Part shown: one piece after another, positions 1 through 5,393 of the stretch
Position numbering within the stretch: position 1 is the first letter of the stretch
Layout: every line of letters starts with the position of its first letter
From: Actinomycetota bacterium
GTDB lineage: Bacteria; Actinomycetota; Actinomycetes; Nanopelagicales; Nanopelagicaceae
DNA: 5,703 nucleotides
Reading direction: 5' to 3'
Assembly: GCA_009698975.1 (NCBI GenBank)
Contig: WLPB01000076.1
Span: 1-5,703, forward strand
Notes under the pieces: model-generated
Told to the model about the DNA's origin: nothing
The model's database searches: none
The model's input: only the letters and a program-made list of their open reading frames with translations
Program-made: the position numbers and the translations under genes

Positions 1-284
1 CTCTTCCACTGCATTTTTGGATTCTTTTGGCGCTCTGCAGTCTGTGCTTCCCAGTTCTTATCTGCATAAAGTTTTGCTGCTACTTTTCCGAAATCTTCAT
101 GGCTAGCATGCTGCACAATAATGACATAAGCATTGTCTTCTCCATACCAGCCAGACATAACCTTTATTTGAGCCCCTGTTGCTGCTCTCAGATCACTGAC
201 GAATTCTTTTAGACGAGCACGAACTTCAACATCCGTGGTCTTTTCGTAACCATCTAACTTCCACACTTCCCATACTTCTGCCAT
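1..284 (-). CDS. Partial small protein, probable NIPSNAP-like dimeric alpha-beta barrel
   Basis: Reading from the ATG at 284 toward the left edge, 94 codons are open with no stop, so the C-terminus lies outside the window. The start is supported by GGAG followed by a six-base spacer (bases 285-294). The protein begins MAEVWEVWKLDGYEK. It continues with a helix-like stretch (RARLKEFVSDLRAA, about 22-35), two strand-like stretches (QIKVMSGWYG about 39-47, AYVIIVQHA about 52-60), and a helix ending in KLYADKNWEAQTAERQKNP (about 71-89). That order, and the late 'A-D-x-x-W-x-x-x-x-x-x-x-x-x-P' segment, resemble small dimeric alpha-beta-barrel (NIPSNAP/ABM-like) proteins. The family call is from memory of the pattern and is moderate at best. 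No catalytic residues can be assigned. It lies 34 bp downstream of the NTF2-like gene on the same strand and is probably co-transcribed with it. The plus-strand frame at 27-212 is its antisense shadow. Confidence 0.75.
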   Translation of the reverse strand, partial: MAEVWEVWKLDGYEKTTDVEVRARLKEFVSDLRAATGAQIKVMSGWYGEDNAYVIIVQHASHEDFGKVAAKLYADKNWEAQTAERQKNPKMQWK

Positions 285-318
285 TTACTTCTCCTTTTAT
301 GAATATTGATGTGAGTTG

Positions 319-693
319 TTACGCGTGCTCTCCGCCTGTGTGGGCGAATGTCTTGCAGGTGATTTGCCAGCGGCCATCTAGAACTGAGAGGGTGAAGTAA
401 TTAGTAAATGAGAGCGTTCCCCAGAAACCTTCTTCTTTCACAGTTGCGACAGCCACAGTGCCATCAATTTGGATATCAGTGATCTGTGCCTTCATCTGGC
501 CAGCATCTGCGGGAGATCCCACCATTAAGTCGATGAAGCCCGCCTTATCGACGTCGTAATCAACGCCGCCCATTGTTCCGAACCATCGGGCGCTTGAATG
601 AAAAGCCTCATTGAGTTTCTCAGCGTTGCCTTTTCCTGCACCTTCTATATACAGATTAATGAGTCTTGTTACTTCCTCTAAATCTTTCCCCAT
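319..693 (-). CDS. NTF2-like protein, putative lumazine-binding (Lumazine_bd_2) family
   Basis: This 124-residue protein has the length and residue pattern of the SnoaL/NTF2-like fold, closest to the Lumazine_bd_2 type. Residues 8-35 contain the helix motif VTRLINLYIEGAGKGNAEKL followed by NEAFHSSA. Residues 69-87 form strands (AQITDIQIDGTVAVATVKE). Residues 96-116 give the typical ending FTNYFTLSVLDGRWQITCKTF. Such proteins are cone-shaped alpha+beta barrels with a ligand pocket. Some are enzymes and many have no known substrate, so no reaction is assigned. No signal peptide or membrane segment is seen, so it should be cytoplasmic. The ATG at 693 is preceded by a purine-rich GGAGAGGAAG ribosome site with AGGA six bases from the start. 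It is the first gene of a probable minus-strand operon with the partial gene that begins at 284. Confidence 0.85.
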   Translation of the reverse strand: MGKDLEEVTRLINLYIEGAGKGNAEKLNEAFHSSARWFGTMGGVDYDVDKAGFIDLMVGSPADAGQMKAQITDIQIDGTVAVATVKEEGFWGTLSFTNYFTLSVLDGRWQITCKTFAHTGGEHA

Positions 694-719
694 TTTGCTT
701 CCTCTCCGTAATTAATCGA

Positions 720-749
720 AATGTAACTACCGGAAAGGGGTGAAGTAAA
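720..749 (-). promoter_or_regulatory. Candidate promoter of the NTF2-like operon
   Basis: On the minus strand, TTTACT (749-744, four of six matches to TTGACA) is followed after 18 bp by TACATT (725-720, a TANNNT-type -10). Transcription would begin near 713, leaving a leader of about 20 nt that carries the Shine-Dalgarno of the gene starting at 693. The match is inferred from consensus only and other placements in this AT-rich stretch are possible. Confidence 0.35.
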
Positions 750-949
750 TAGTTCGCTCCAGTTATCTACTGCTTAAGCGGTTGCTCACCAGAATCCTTA
801 AGGGCGAAGAGGGCAAACCGGACAATCCGCCGTTCGCGGCAATTGCGATGGCACTGAGGGAAAGAGATCCTCTATTTGAAGGCTTCCACGAGCAAGAAGC
901 AGAGTGGCTTGTACCCGAGCCCCTAGCTTTCTTGCTCATTAACGAGTAG
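749..949 (+). CDS. Possible small ORF or gene remnant without a normal start codon
   Basis: An open plus-strand frame runs from the codon after a TAA at 746-748 to a TAG at 947-949, 66 codons in all. Its translation is acidic and looks protein-like: KGEEGKPDNPPFAAIAMALR near codons 23-42, then ERDPLFEGFHEQEAEWLVPE, ending FLLINE, with no cysteine. I do not recognise the family. There is no ATG or GTG at the beginning. The candidates are ATA at 749, six bases after the purine-rich GGAAAGGGGTG, or TTG at 782 with a poor ribosome site. An ATG-to-ATA change at 749 would explain the good upstream site. The last 11 bp overlap the end of the convergent LamG gene, and no other gene covers 749-938. 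It could be a real small gene, a decaying one, or chance. Confidence 0.3.
   Translation: MVRSSYLLLKRLLTRILKGEEGKPDNPPFAAIAMALRERDPLFEGFHEQEAEWLVPEPLAFLLINE
890..937. repeat. Inverted repeat just past the LamG gene
   Basis: GAGCAAGAA at 890-898 is the exact reverse complement of TTCTTGCTC at 929-937. The stem is 9 bp with a 30-nt loop and can be extended by two G-C pairs across one bulged base. It begins two bases beyond the stop codon of the minus-strand LamG gene, where a transcript-end structure would be expected. There is no T-run after the distal arm, so it is not a classical intrinsic terminator. A 9-bp repeat with this loop range is expected about once by chance in a window this size. 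Confidence 0.3.
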
Positions 950-2024
950 TAGTTCGCTTATTTCCAAAGAAATTTGCACTCGGTGCCCAATTGACGGTCG
1001 CTGAGCCAGATGTCGTATAAGAAACTCGAATGTTAATTGCTCCATGAGTAGCCGGTTTCCATCTACAGATTGCTGTCGTGCTCGTAGGTACAACGCGCTT
1101 GCATCCAGGGATGATCTTTGTATTTTCATAGAATGTGACTCTGCTATTGAGTGGCACCGTTGCAGTTATTGTATTTAGGACTCGGTAAACGGGTGAATTA
1201 CTGGCAAGTGAAAAGCTGGCCGAAGTCACAAATGGCGCGTATCCAAAGTTCTCGCGCTCGACATTAAAGTCATTAAGCACGGTAGCGCTATCGAGTTTTG
1301 AGTTCCACATTCGGAAACGACTGATGTTTCCATTAATCGAGCAAGCCACACAATTTGAGCGTGCATCACTAATCCATAGTTGAGATGAGGTATTTGCAGT
1401 TCTGGTTGCCCCGGTTATCACAGCACCATCGGCCACGCCATTGATATAGAACTGCAAGCTTCCAGCAGTTGTCAGAGTAAAGCCAACCTGATACCAAGTA
1501 TTTAGAGCGAGAGCCGTAGATCCAAACATGTTGGTTTTATTAGTGGTGTAGAGATTAAGGTAACGATTACCGCCGGAGATGCGTGAAGCGAAATGCCAGT
1601 TTTGAGCTTCAGATCCCCCTGCATTAGTAAACCAATGTGAAGCAAGCAGGTTCCATTCGGCATTCCAACTAGAAAACCTCACCCACATCATGAGTGACAT
1701 GTCACCGCTGGGATTTGTTACTGTTCCTACGGCAGATGCGGGAAATGAAGCACCACCGTAGCTGGAAACTCCTGATACTTCTAGGGATCCACCACCGGCA
1801 GAGCTATATGCAGCATTACCTGTAAGAGTTGCTGCAACTGTTCCGCCAGAGACTAGGTCTCTCCAACTTGTGGCTCCTGATGTTGCCAGACTTGAAGGAT
1901 TACTCGCATCTAGTTCTAGAGTCGGAGAGGATGAAATTGCGGCGTTGACGGGGAAGGAAGATCCGAAAAGCCCTAAAGCGAGCAGGAATGTAGCGAGCAC
2001 AAGGCGCGCTACAAAGGTTTTCAC
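939..2024 (-). CDS. Secreted LamG (concanavalin-like) domain protein with C-terminal Cys-pair module
   Basis: This 361-residue protein starts with a Sec signal peptide: MKTFVAR, a hydrophobic core LVLATFLLALGLF, and a likely cut after VNA at residue 28. Residues 35-85 have the usual lead-in to bacterial LamG domains (LELDASNPSSL, SWRDLVSGG, GGSLEVSG). Residues 107-255 fit Laminin_G_3: MSLMMWVRF, WNLLASHWF, WYQVGFTLT, LQFYINGVADG, ISRFRMWNSKL. Such beta-sandwiches bind carbohydrate or other surface ligands; the ligand here is unknown. A CVAC pair sits at 225-228. Residues 267-361 form an Ig-like tail with VTFYENTKIIPGC (Cys308), CRWKP (Cys320) and the terminal RTTTR shared with the protein ending at 5384. 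There is no LPXTG motif or C-terminal membrane helix. The start is GTG at 2024, chosen because a -10 hexamer lies exactly six bases upstream and the signal peptide begins there. It lies 43 bp downstream of the dehydrogenase gene but appears to have its own promoter. Confidence 0.88.
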   Translation of the reverse strand: MKTFVARLVLATFLLALGLFGSSFPVNAAISSSPTLELDASNPSSLATSGATSWRDLVSGGTVAATLTGNAAYSSAGGGSLEVSGVSSYGGASFPASAVGTVTNPSGDMSLMMWVRFSSWNAEWNLLASHWFTNAGGSEAQNWHFASRISGGNRYLNLYTTNKTNMFGSTALALNTWYQVGFTLTTAGSLQFYINGVADGAVITGATRTANTSSQLWISDARSNCVACSINGNISRFRMWNSKLDSATVLNDFNVERENFGYAPFVTSASFSLASNSPVYRVLNTITATVPLNSRVTFYENTKIIPGCKRVVPTSTTAICRWKPATHGAINIRVSYTTSGSATVNWAPSANFFGNKRTTTR

Positions 2025-2030
2025 AGGTGC

Positions 2031-2036
2031 AGATTA
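2031..2036 (-). promoter_or_regulatory. Leaderless-type -10 box for the LamG gene
   Basis: TAATCT on the minus strand (2036-2031) is followed by six bases (GCACCT) and then the GTG at 2024, so the first transcribed base would be the G of the start codon. No good -35 is visible. The overlapping GGAG at 2040-2037 could be read as a Shine-Dalgarno, but its spacing of 12 bases is long. Confidence 0.5.
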
Positions 2037-2067
2037 CTCCATGCGATTTCAGGCGAGCGGAGATTAG

Positions 2068-3120
2068 TTACAGCTCAACGCCAATCTGTCTGCGGATTTC
2101 CTCGCCGATTCCAATAATCGCAATTGTCTGAGCATGGGTATGGAATGGGGACTCGAGTAAACCTTGCGATACATAGGAAGCTAAATAGTTTGCTTGGTAA
2201 CAGAGACCTTCATGCCCAACAACCCCGGTCGAGTCTTTCCAATGTGGACCTGTACCGTTAAAGACTGCTTCTTTCAAAGTTAATCCGGAAGGGGTAAAGA
2301 ATGGCGCATCAACTTCGAGCACGCCCTCACTTCCGGACACTGACGCACGCGTAGGTATGTGGCTATATCCCGATGCAGTTACGACAGCCCTTGCGCCAGA
2401 TTCGTATTCGAATACAGCTGATGCCATGGCCTCGGATCGAGCATTGTGAAGTTGTCCTGTAGCAGTGATTTTCTTTGGCAAGCCAAGAACTTGTTCGGTA
2501 AATGCAATGGGATAAATTCCCATATCTTGCGTGATGCTCGCTTCTGGCAACCAGAGACGAGCGATTGCTCGATTATCTTGGCCGAAATCAACTTGAATGA
2601 GGCTAATGTCGCCAAGTAATCCTTGAGCAACAATCTTGCGCATGATGCTCGCTTGCGGAAGATAACGAGACCACATTGCCTCCATTGCGAAGACGCCAGC
2701 TTTCGCTGCAGCTTCATAAAGTACTTTTGCATCCGCTGCTCTAATTGTTGATGGCTTTTCAATCAACACATGCTTACCACTGTTGATTGCAATCAGAGCA
2801 TCTGCAAGATGCGTATGTGGCAGAGTTGCAATGTAGATAACATCAATAGCGTTCTGGTCGCAGAGCGCTTCATATGAATCAAATGTCTGGTCTACGCCGT
2901 ACTTCTGTGCAAGCGTTGCCGCTTTTCCTGGTGTCTTTGAGGCAATGGCTACTACACGTTGTTGAGTATGTTTCTTCAGAGTATCGATGAAGACATCGGC
3001 AATATCTCCTGCGCCAAGAATGCCCCAACGAAGTGATGGCACTGATGCTGGGTCAAGCAGATCTGGCGTAGGGATATCTGAATTCGAAAATCGCCTAACG
3101 ACATCTGAGAACATAGCCAT
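2068..3120 (-). CDS. Gfo/Idh/MocA family NAD(P)-dependent oxidoreductase, dihydrodiol dehydrogenase-like
   Basis: This cytoplasmic dehydrogenase of 350 residues has the two-domain Gfo/Idh/MocA layout. The N-terminal Rossmann domain starts at residue 31 with RWGILGAGDIADVFI, where GAGDIA (36-41) binds the dinucleotide. Next come VVAIASKTPGKA (56-67), DVIYIATLPHTHLADALIAI (93-112) and the hallmark EKP at 121-123, with Lys122 the expected catalytic lysine. The C-terminal domain carries FAMEAMWSRYLP (144-155), characteristic of the trans-1,2-dihydrodiol dehydrogenase / glucose-fructose oxidoreductase-like branch, and GIYPI (201-205). Tyr203, 81 residues after Lys122, is the probable partner. The substrate is probably a sugar, polyol or diol, but the sequence does not decide which. 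About 30 extra residues precede the Rossmann start. The ATG at 3120 is preferred because a -10 box lies exactly six bases upstream; a second ATG at 3114 is less likely. It is divergent from the DUF2087 gene. Confidence 0.93.
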   Translation of the reverse strand: MAMFSDVVRRFSNSDIPTPDLLDPASVPSLRWGILGAGDIADVFIDTLKKHTQQRVVAIASKTPGKAATLAQKYGVDQTFDSYEALCDQNAIDVIYIATLPHTHLADALIAINSGKHVLIEKPSTIRAADAKVLYEAAAKAGVFAMEAMWSRYLPQASIMRKIVAQGLLGDISLIQVDFGQDNRAIARLWLPEASITQDMGIYPIAFTEQVLGLPKKITATGQLHNARSEAMASAVFEYESGARAVVTASGYSHIPTRASVSGSEGVLEVDAPFFTPSGLTLKEAVFNGTGPHWKDSTGVVGHEGLCYQANYLASYVSQGLLESPFHTHAQTIAIIGIGEEIRRQIGVEL

Positions 3121-3126
3121 TTCGCG

Positions 3127-3132
3127 ATGGTA
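3127..3132 (-). promoter_or_regulatory. Leaderless-type -10 box for the oxidoreductase gene
   Basis: TACCAT on the minus strand (3132-3127), then CGCGAA, then ATG at 3120: six bases from the hexamer to the start codon, with no purine-rich ribosome site near the start. TTCAAT 17 bp upstream of the hexamer is only a weak -35. Confidence 0.45.
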
Positions 3133-3196
3133 GTCCGTATTAAGAACTTATTGAAGCCACTCCCCTGCTGTGCTTTCTTTTTCAGGGCAGGATATT

Positions 3197-3202
3197 TACA
3201 CT
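3197..3202 (+). promoter_or_regulatory. Leaderless-type -10 box for the DUF2087 gene
   Basis: TACACT (3197-3202), then TCTCAT, then ATG at 3209. The only purine-rich element, AGGGCAGG at 3184-3191, ends 17 bases from the ATG, too far for a normal Shine-Dalgarno. The -35 region is poor. This site decides the start at 3209 over the upstream in-frame GTG at 3170, which has neither a -10 nor a ribosome site. Confidence 0.45.
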
Positions 3203-3208
3203 TCTCAT

Positions 3209-3475
3209 ATGCATGCAGATGTTGAGAAAATCGAGCAGTTCTTTCGTGAGGATGGAACCTTGATAAGCATCCCGGCAAAGAGTTCTAAGCGGCTTGCAGT
3301 CCTGAATCGAATTGCCGGTGAATTTTCTGCTAGGACCAAGTATTCTGAAAAAGAGCTCAACGAAATAGTCGCCCGATTTCACGAAGATACGGCTGCCATA
3401 CGCAGATATATGATTGAAAATGGCATTATGGAGCGTGATCGGGAGAGTGTTTACTGGCTCGCCGAGCGAAATTAG
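3209..3475 (+). CDS. Stand-alone DUF2087 domain protein
   Basis: This 88-residue protein matches the DUF2087 pattern along its whole length: EQFFREDGTLISIPAKSSKR (9-28), VLNRIAGEFSARTKYSEKEL (31-50) with the Y-S-E-x-E-x-N turn, FHEDTAAIRRYMIENGIMER (57-76), and a final VYW. In known proteins this domain is often attached to an ArsR-type helix-turn-helix. Here the domain stands alone with no room for an N-terminal DNA-binding domain, since the upstream in-frame extension adds only 13 residues. It is soluble, with no signal peptide, and its biochemical role is not established. The start at 3209 rests on the -10 box six bases upstream and on the domain boundary. Its stop is 40 bp before the secreted protein starting at 3516, which has its own promoter, so the two need not be functionally linked. 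Confidence 0.85.
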   Translation: MHADVEKIEQFFREDGTLISIPAKSSKRLAVLNRIAGEFSARTKYSEKELNEIVARFHEDTAAIRRYMIENGIMERDRESVYWLAERN

Positions 3476-3480
3476 CCACG

Positions 3481-3509
3481 CTGACGCCAGCATAATTCTG
3501 ACCTAAACT
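3481..3509 (+). promoter_or_regulatory. Promoter of the large glycine-rich surface protein gene
   Basis: CTGACG (3481-3486, four of six matches to TTGACA), a 17-bp spacer, then TAAACT (3504-3509), six bases and the ATG at 3516. This is the most complete promoter in the window and places transcription start on the A of the start codon. No Shine-Dalgarno is present. Confidence 0.6.
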
Positions 3510-3515
3510 CACCCC

Positions 3516-5384
3516 ATGAACAAATGGCTTCGAGCACTTCTCTCGATAGCCCTCCTTGCTCCAATTCTTACAAGTGTCCCTTCTGCAAATGCAGCTGCTT
3601 GCACGGTAACTACCGGGACTGTCTCTGGTACAACGCGATACGCCATATTTAATTCTGGTTCTGCCTGTACTTGGACCGTGCCAACTGGCGCCACTTCGAT
3701 TTCATATCTCATCGTTGGTGGTGGCGGAGGTGGAGGTGGCGCGCGCCAAGCTGCAAACTCTCCTAATCTTGGCGGAGGTGGTGGTGGCGCGGGAGGAGTC
3801 GTGCTCTCTTCCACATTTTCAACGACCGGTGGCACTTCAATAAATCTCACCGTGGGCACAGGTGGTTCCGGTGGCGCTGTTGGTGCAAATGGAACAGCTG
3901 GTGGTGCATCCTCTTTTACATATTCATCTACAACTATCACATCAAATGGTGGCGGAGCTGGCGCTGGATCCAATGATGTGAGTGGACCAACGACACTCTC
4001 CGGAGATGGTGGCTCTAACTCATCTTTCTCAGGTGGAGCCAATGACTGGGATGGCGGCGGCGGTGGTGCGGGTGCAGGAGCAAATGGAAGTGCCGGTATC
4101 GATATTGGTGGCCAAGGAGGAACAGGTGGCGCTGGAGGTGCTGGAGTTTCAAATTCCTTATTAGGTTCTCCAACTTTCTATGGTGGCGGTGGAGGTGGAG
4201 GTGGTACACCAAGTGCCAACTCCTCCGAAGTTGATGGCCTCGGTGGAACCGGTGGAAGTAGCGTTGGAGGAAATGGCGGCGGCGGTGCTGGAACGCAACC
4301 CACCGCGGGCGTTACAAATTCAGGGTCTGGTGGCGGAGGTGGTGGCTGGCGTTACACGAGCTCGGATGCTCTTCGTGCAGGTGCTGCTGGCGCAAGCGGA
4401 AAAATTATTTTTGTCTATACAAAATCAGCGGCAACTATTTCATCGCTCTCAATTACCTCGACATCAGGTGCTGACAGTACCTATTCGATTGGAAATATCA
4501 TCACTGTAACGGTCAGCACAAGCGAGGCAATTACCGTAACTGGATCACCGATTATTCCAATTGTAGGCCTCACATCTAAGAACTTTAACTATTCCTCTGG
4601 AAGCGGCACTTCAACACTCTTATTTACCTACACTGTTTTAACGGGAGATTCATCCACGGCAGGTCTAGCCATCACAGCAAATACCCTCGCTCTGAATTCA
4701 GGAACGATGCTTGATACAGGTGGACTAGCCCTTACTCTCACTCACTCTGCAGTTACTGCCTCCAGTAGTCACAAAGTCGATGGTATTGCCCCAACAATTA
4801 CTGGTACATCATCAATCTCTATTGCTGAGAACACGTCGGTAGTACAAACCTTGGTGGCAAGCGAGACTGGCACCTTCAGTATTATAGGCGGCACTGACAC
4901 TGCATTCTTCACGCTTAACGCAAACACGGGTGTAATGACTATTTCTCCACGCGATTTTGAAAGCCCAGCAGATTCTGATTTGAATAATGTTTACTATATA
5001 AGTGCTCGCTTTATCGATGCCGCTGGCAATGCCTCTGGAAACTACAATTACTTCATCACAATCACAAATCTCGCAGAAGTAGCTGTTATTGGTACGCCTA
5101 CGCTGGCTGCAGCTCCAAAAAAAGGCAATCCTGTAACAATCACAGTCACATCAGATGTAGCAGGTAAGTTCACTTTCTTTGCCAATGGAAAACGTATAGC
5201 TGGATGTCTCAATAAATCAACTACTGGATCATCACCTAATTTTTCAGGTCAATGCACTTGGACTCCGACAACAAGGATTCTGATTAGTTTGTATGTATCT
5301 TTCGTTCCTACTAGTTCACAGACCTCTGGCGGAAATTCTGCGAAGATCTCTGTACTCCCCGGCACCAGAACAACTACGCGCTAG
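3516..5384 (+). CDS. Secreted glycine-rich, Ig-like and cadherin-like surface protein
   Basis: This 622-residue exported protein has a signal peptide (MNKWLRALLSIALLAPILTS, likely cut after ANA at 26). Residues 27-302 fit the bacterial glycine-rich domain: CTWTVPTGATSISYLIVGGG, a long Gly/Ser/Ala region with repeated GGGGGG blocks, and the closing strand GKIIFVYT; Cys29 and Cys51 may pair. Residues 303-425 look like a bacterial Ig-like adhesin domain (STYSIGNIITVTVSTSEAIT, then NYSSGSGTSTLLFTYTVLTGD, ending HKVDGIAPT). Residues 426-520 are cadherin-like (ISIAENTSVVQTL, DTAFFTLNANTGVMTI, DFESPADSDLNNVY, DAAGN), with acidic residues that could bind calcium. Residues 525-622 are the Ig-like tail with FFANGKRIAGC (Cys564), CTWTP (Cys580) and terminal RTTTR, shared with the LamG protein at 939-2024. 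No LPXTG motif or C-terminal membrane helix is present. A role in adhesion or the cell envelope is inferred from domain type. The stop is 4 bp from the convergent zinc-ribbon gene. Confidence 0.9.
   Translation: MNKWLRALLSIALLAPILTSVPSANAAACTVTTGTVSGTTRYAIFNSGSACTWTVPTGATSISYLIVGGGGGGGGARQAANSPNLGGGGGGAGGVVLSSTFSTTGGTSINLTVGTGGSGGAVGANGTAGGASSFTYSSTTITSNGGGAGAGSNDVSGPTTLSGDGGSNSSFSGGANDWDGGGGGAGAGANGSAGIDIGGQGGTGGAGGAGVSNSLLGSPTFYGGGGGGGGTPSANSSEVDGLGGTGGSSVGGNGGGGAGTQPTAGVTNSGSGGGGGGWRYTSSDALRAGAAGASGKIIFVYTKSAATISSLSITSTSGADSTYSIGNIITVTVSTSEAITVTGSPIIPIVGLTSKNFNYSSGSGTSTLLFTYTVLTGDSSTAGLAITANTLALNSGTMLDTGGLALTLTHSAVTASSSHKVDGIAPTITGTSSISIAENTSVVQTLVASETGTFSIIGGTDTAFFTLNANTGVMTISPRDFESPADSDLNNVYYISARFIDAAGNASGNYNYFITITNLAEVAVIGTPTLAAAPKKGNPVTITVTSDVAGKFTFFANGKRIAGCLNKSTTGSSPNFSGQCTWTPTTRILISLYVSFVPTSSQTSGGNSAKISVLPGTRTTTR
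3717..4346 (+). repeat. Glycine-rich low-complexity coding repeat
   Basis: Irregular repetition of GGN codons (GGTGGCGGAGGTGG-like blocks near 3717, 3770, 4054, 4180 and 4328) encodes the Gly runs of the surface protein, separated by Ser/Asn/Thr-rich spacers. The skew opens long spurious frames on other strands, such as a Pro-rich one at 3509-4042. Runs like these are prone to slippage and length variation between strains. Confidence 0.8.
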
Positions 5385-5393
5385 CTATCTAGC
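5380..5393. terminator. Small hairpin containing both convergent stop codons
   Basis: GCTAG, loop CTAT, CTAGC is a perfect 5-bp inverted repeat. The plus-strand stop TAG (5382-5384) lies in one arm and the minus-strand stop (5391-5389) in the other. A weakly T-rich TCTTCTT follows at 5394-5400. It could act as a weak bidirectional terminator, but the stem is short and AT-containing. Confidence 0.25.

Noticed and set aside
27..212. Plus-strand Cys/Phe-rich 61-residue frame
   Set aside because: Antisense to the open minus-strand gene that starts at 284 with a clear Shine-Dalgarno. Its composition is not protein-like.
923..1129. Minus-strand 68-residue frame at the end of the LamG gene
   Set aside because: Out-of-frame overlap with the well-supported LamG coding region, with no ribosome site or recognisable domain.
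1870..2067. Plus-strand frame opposite the LamG signal peptide
   Set aside because: Antisense to the GTG start and signal peptide of the LamG gene. It has no promoter or ribosome site of its own.
2379..2762. 127-residue alternative minus-strand frame inside the oxidoreductase gene
   Set aside because: It overlaps the EKP and FAMEAMWSRYLP motifs of the real frame, and its own translation has no family features.
3170..3208. Upstream GTG start (3170) for the DUF2087 gene
   Set aside because: There is no Shine-Dalgarno and no -10 at the leaderless position. The extra 13 residues lie outside the domain, while the ATG at 3209 has a -10 box six bases upstream.
3509..4042. Minus-strand Pro-rich open frame of 177 codons
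   Set aside because: It is the antisense reading of GGN glycine codons in the surface-protein gene. The plus strand has a signal peptide, a promoter and recognisable domains.
3516..5384. Sortase (LPXTG) anchoring of the two secreted proteins
   Set aside because: Neither C-terminus contains LPXTG, a hydrophobic helix or the usual charged tail after one. Both end in RTTTR.
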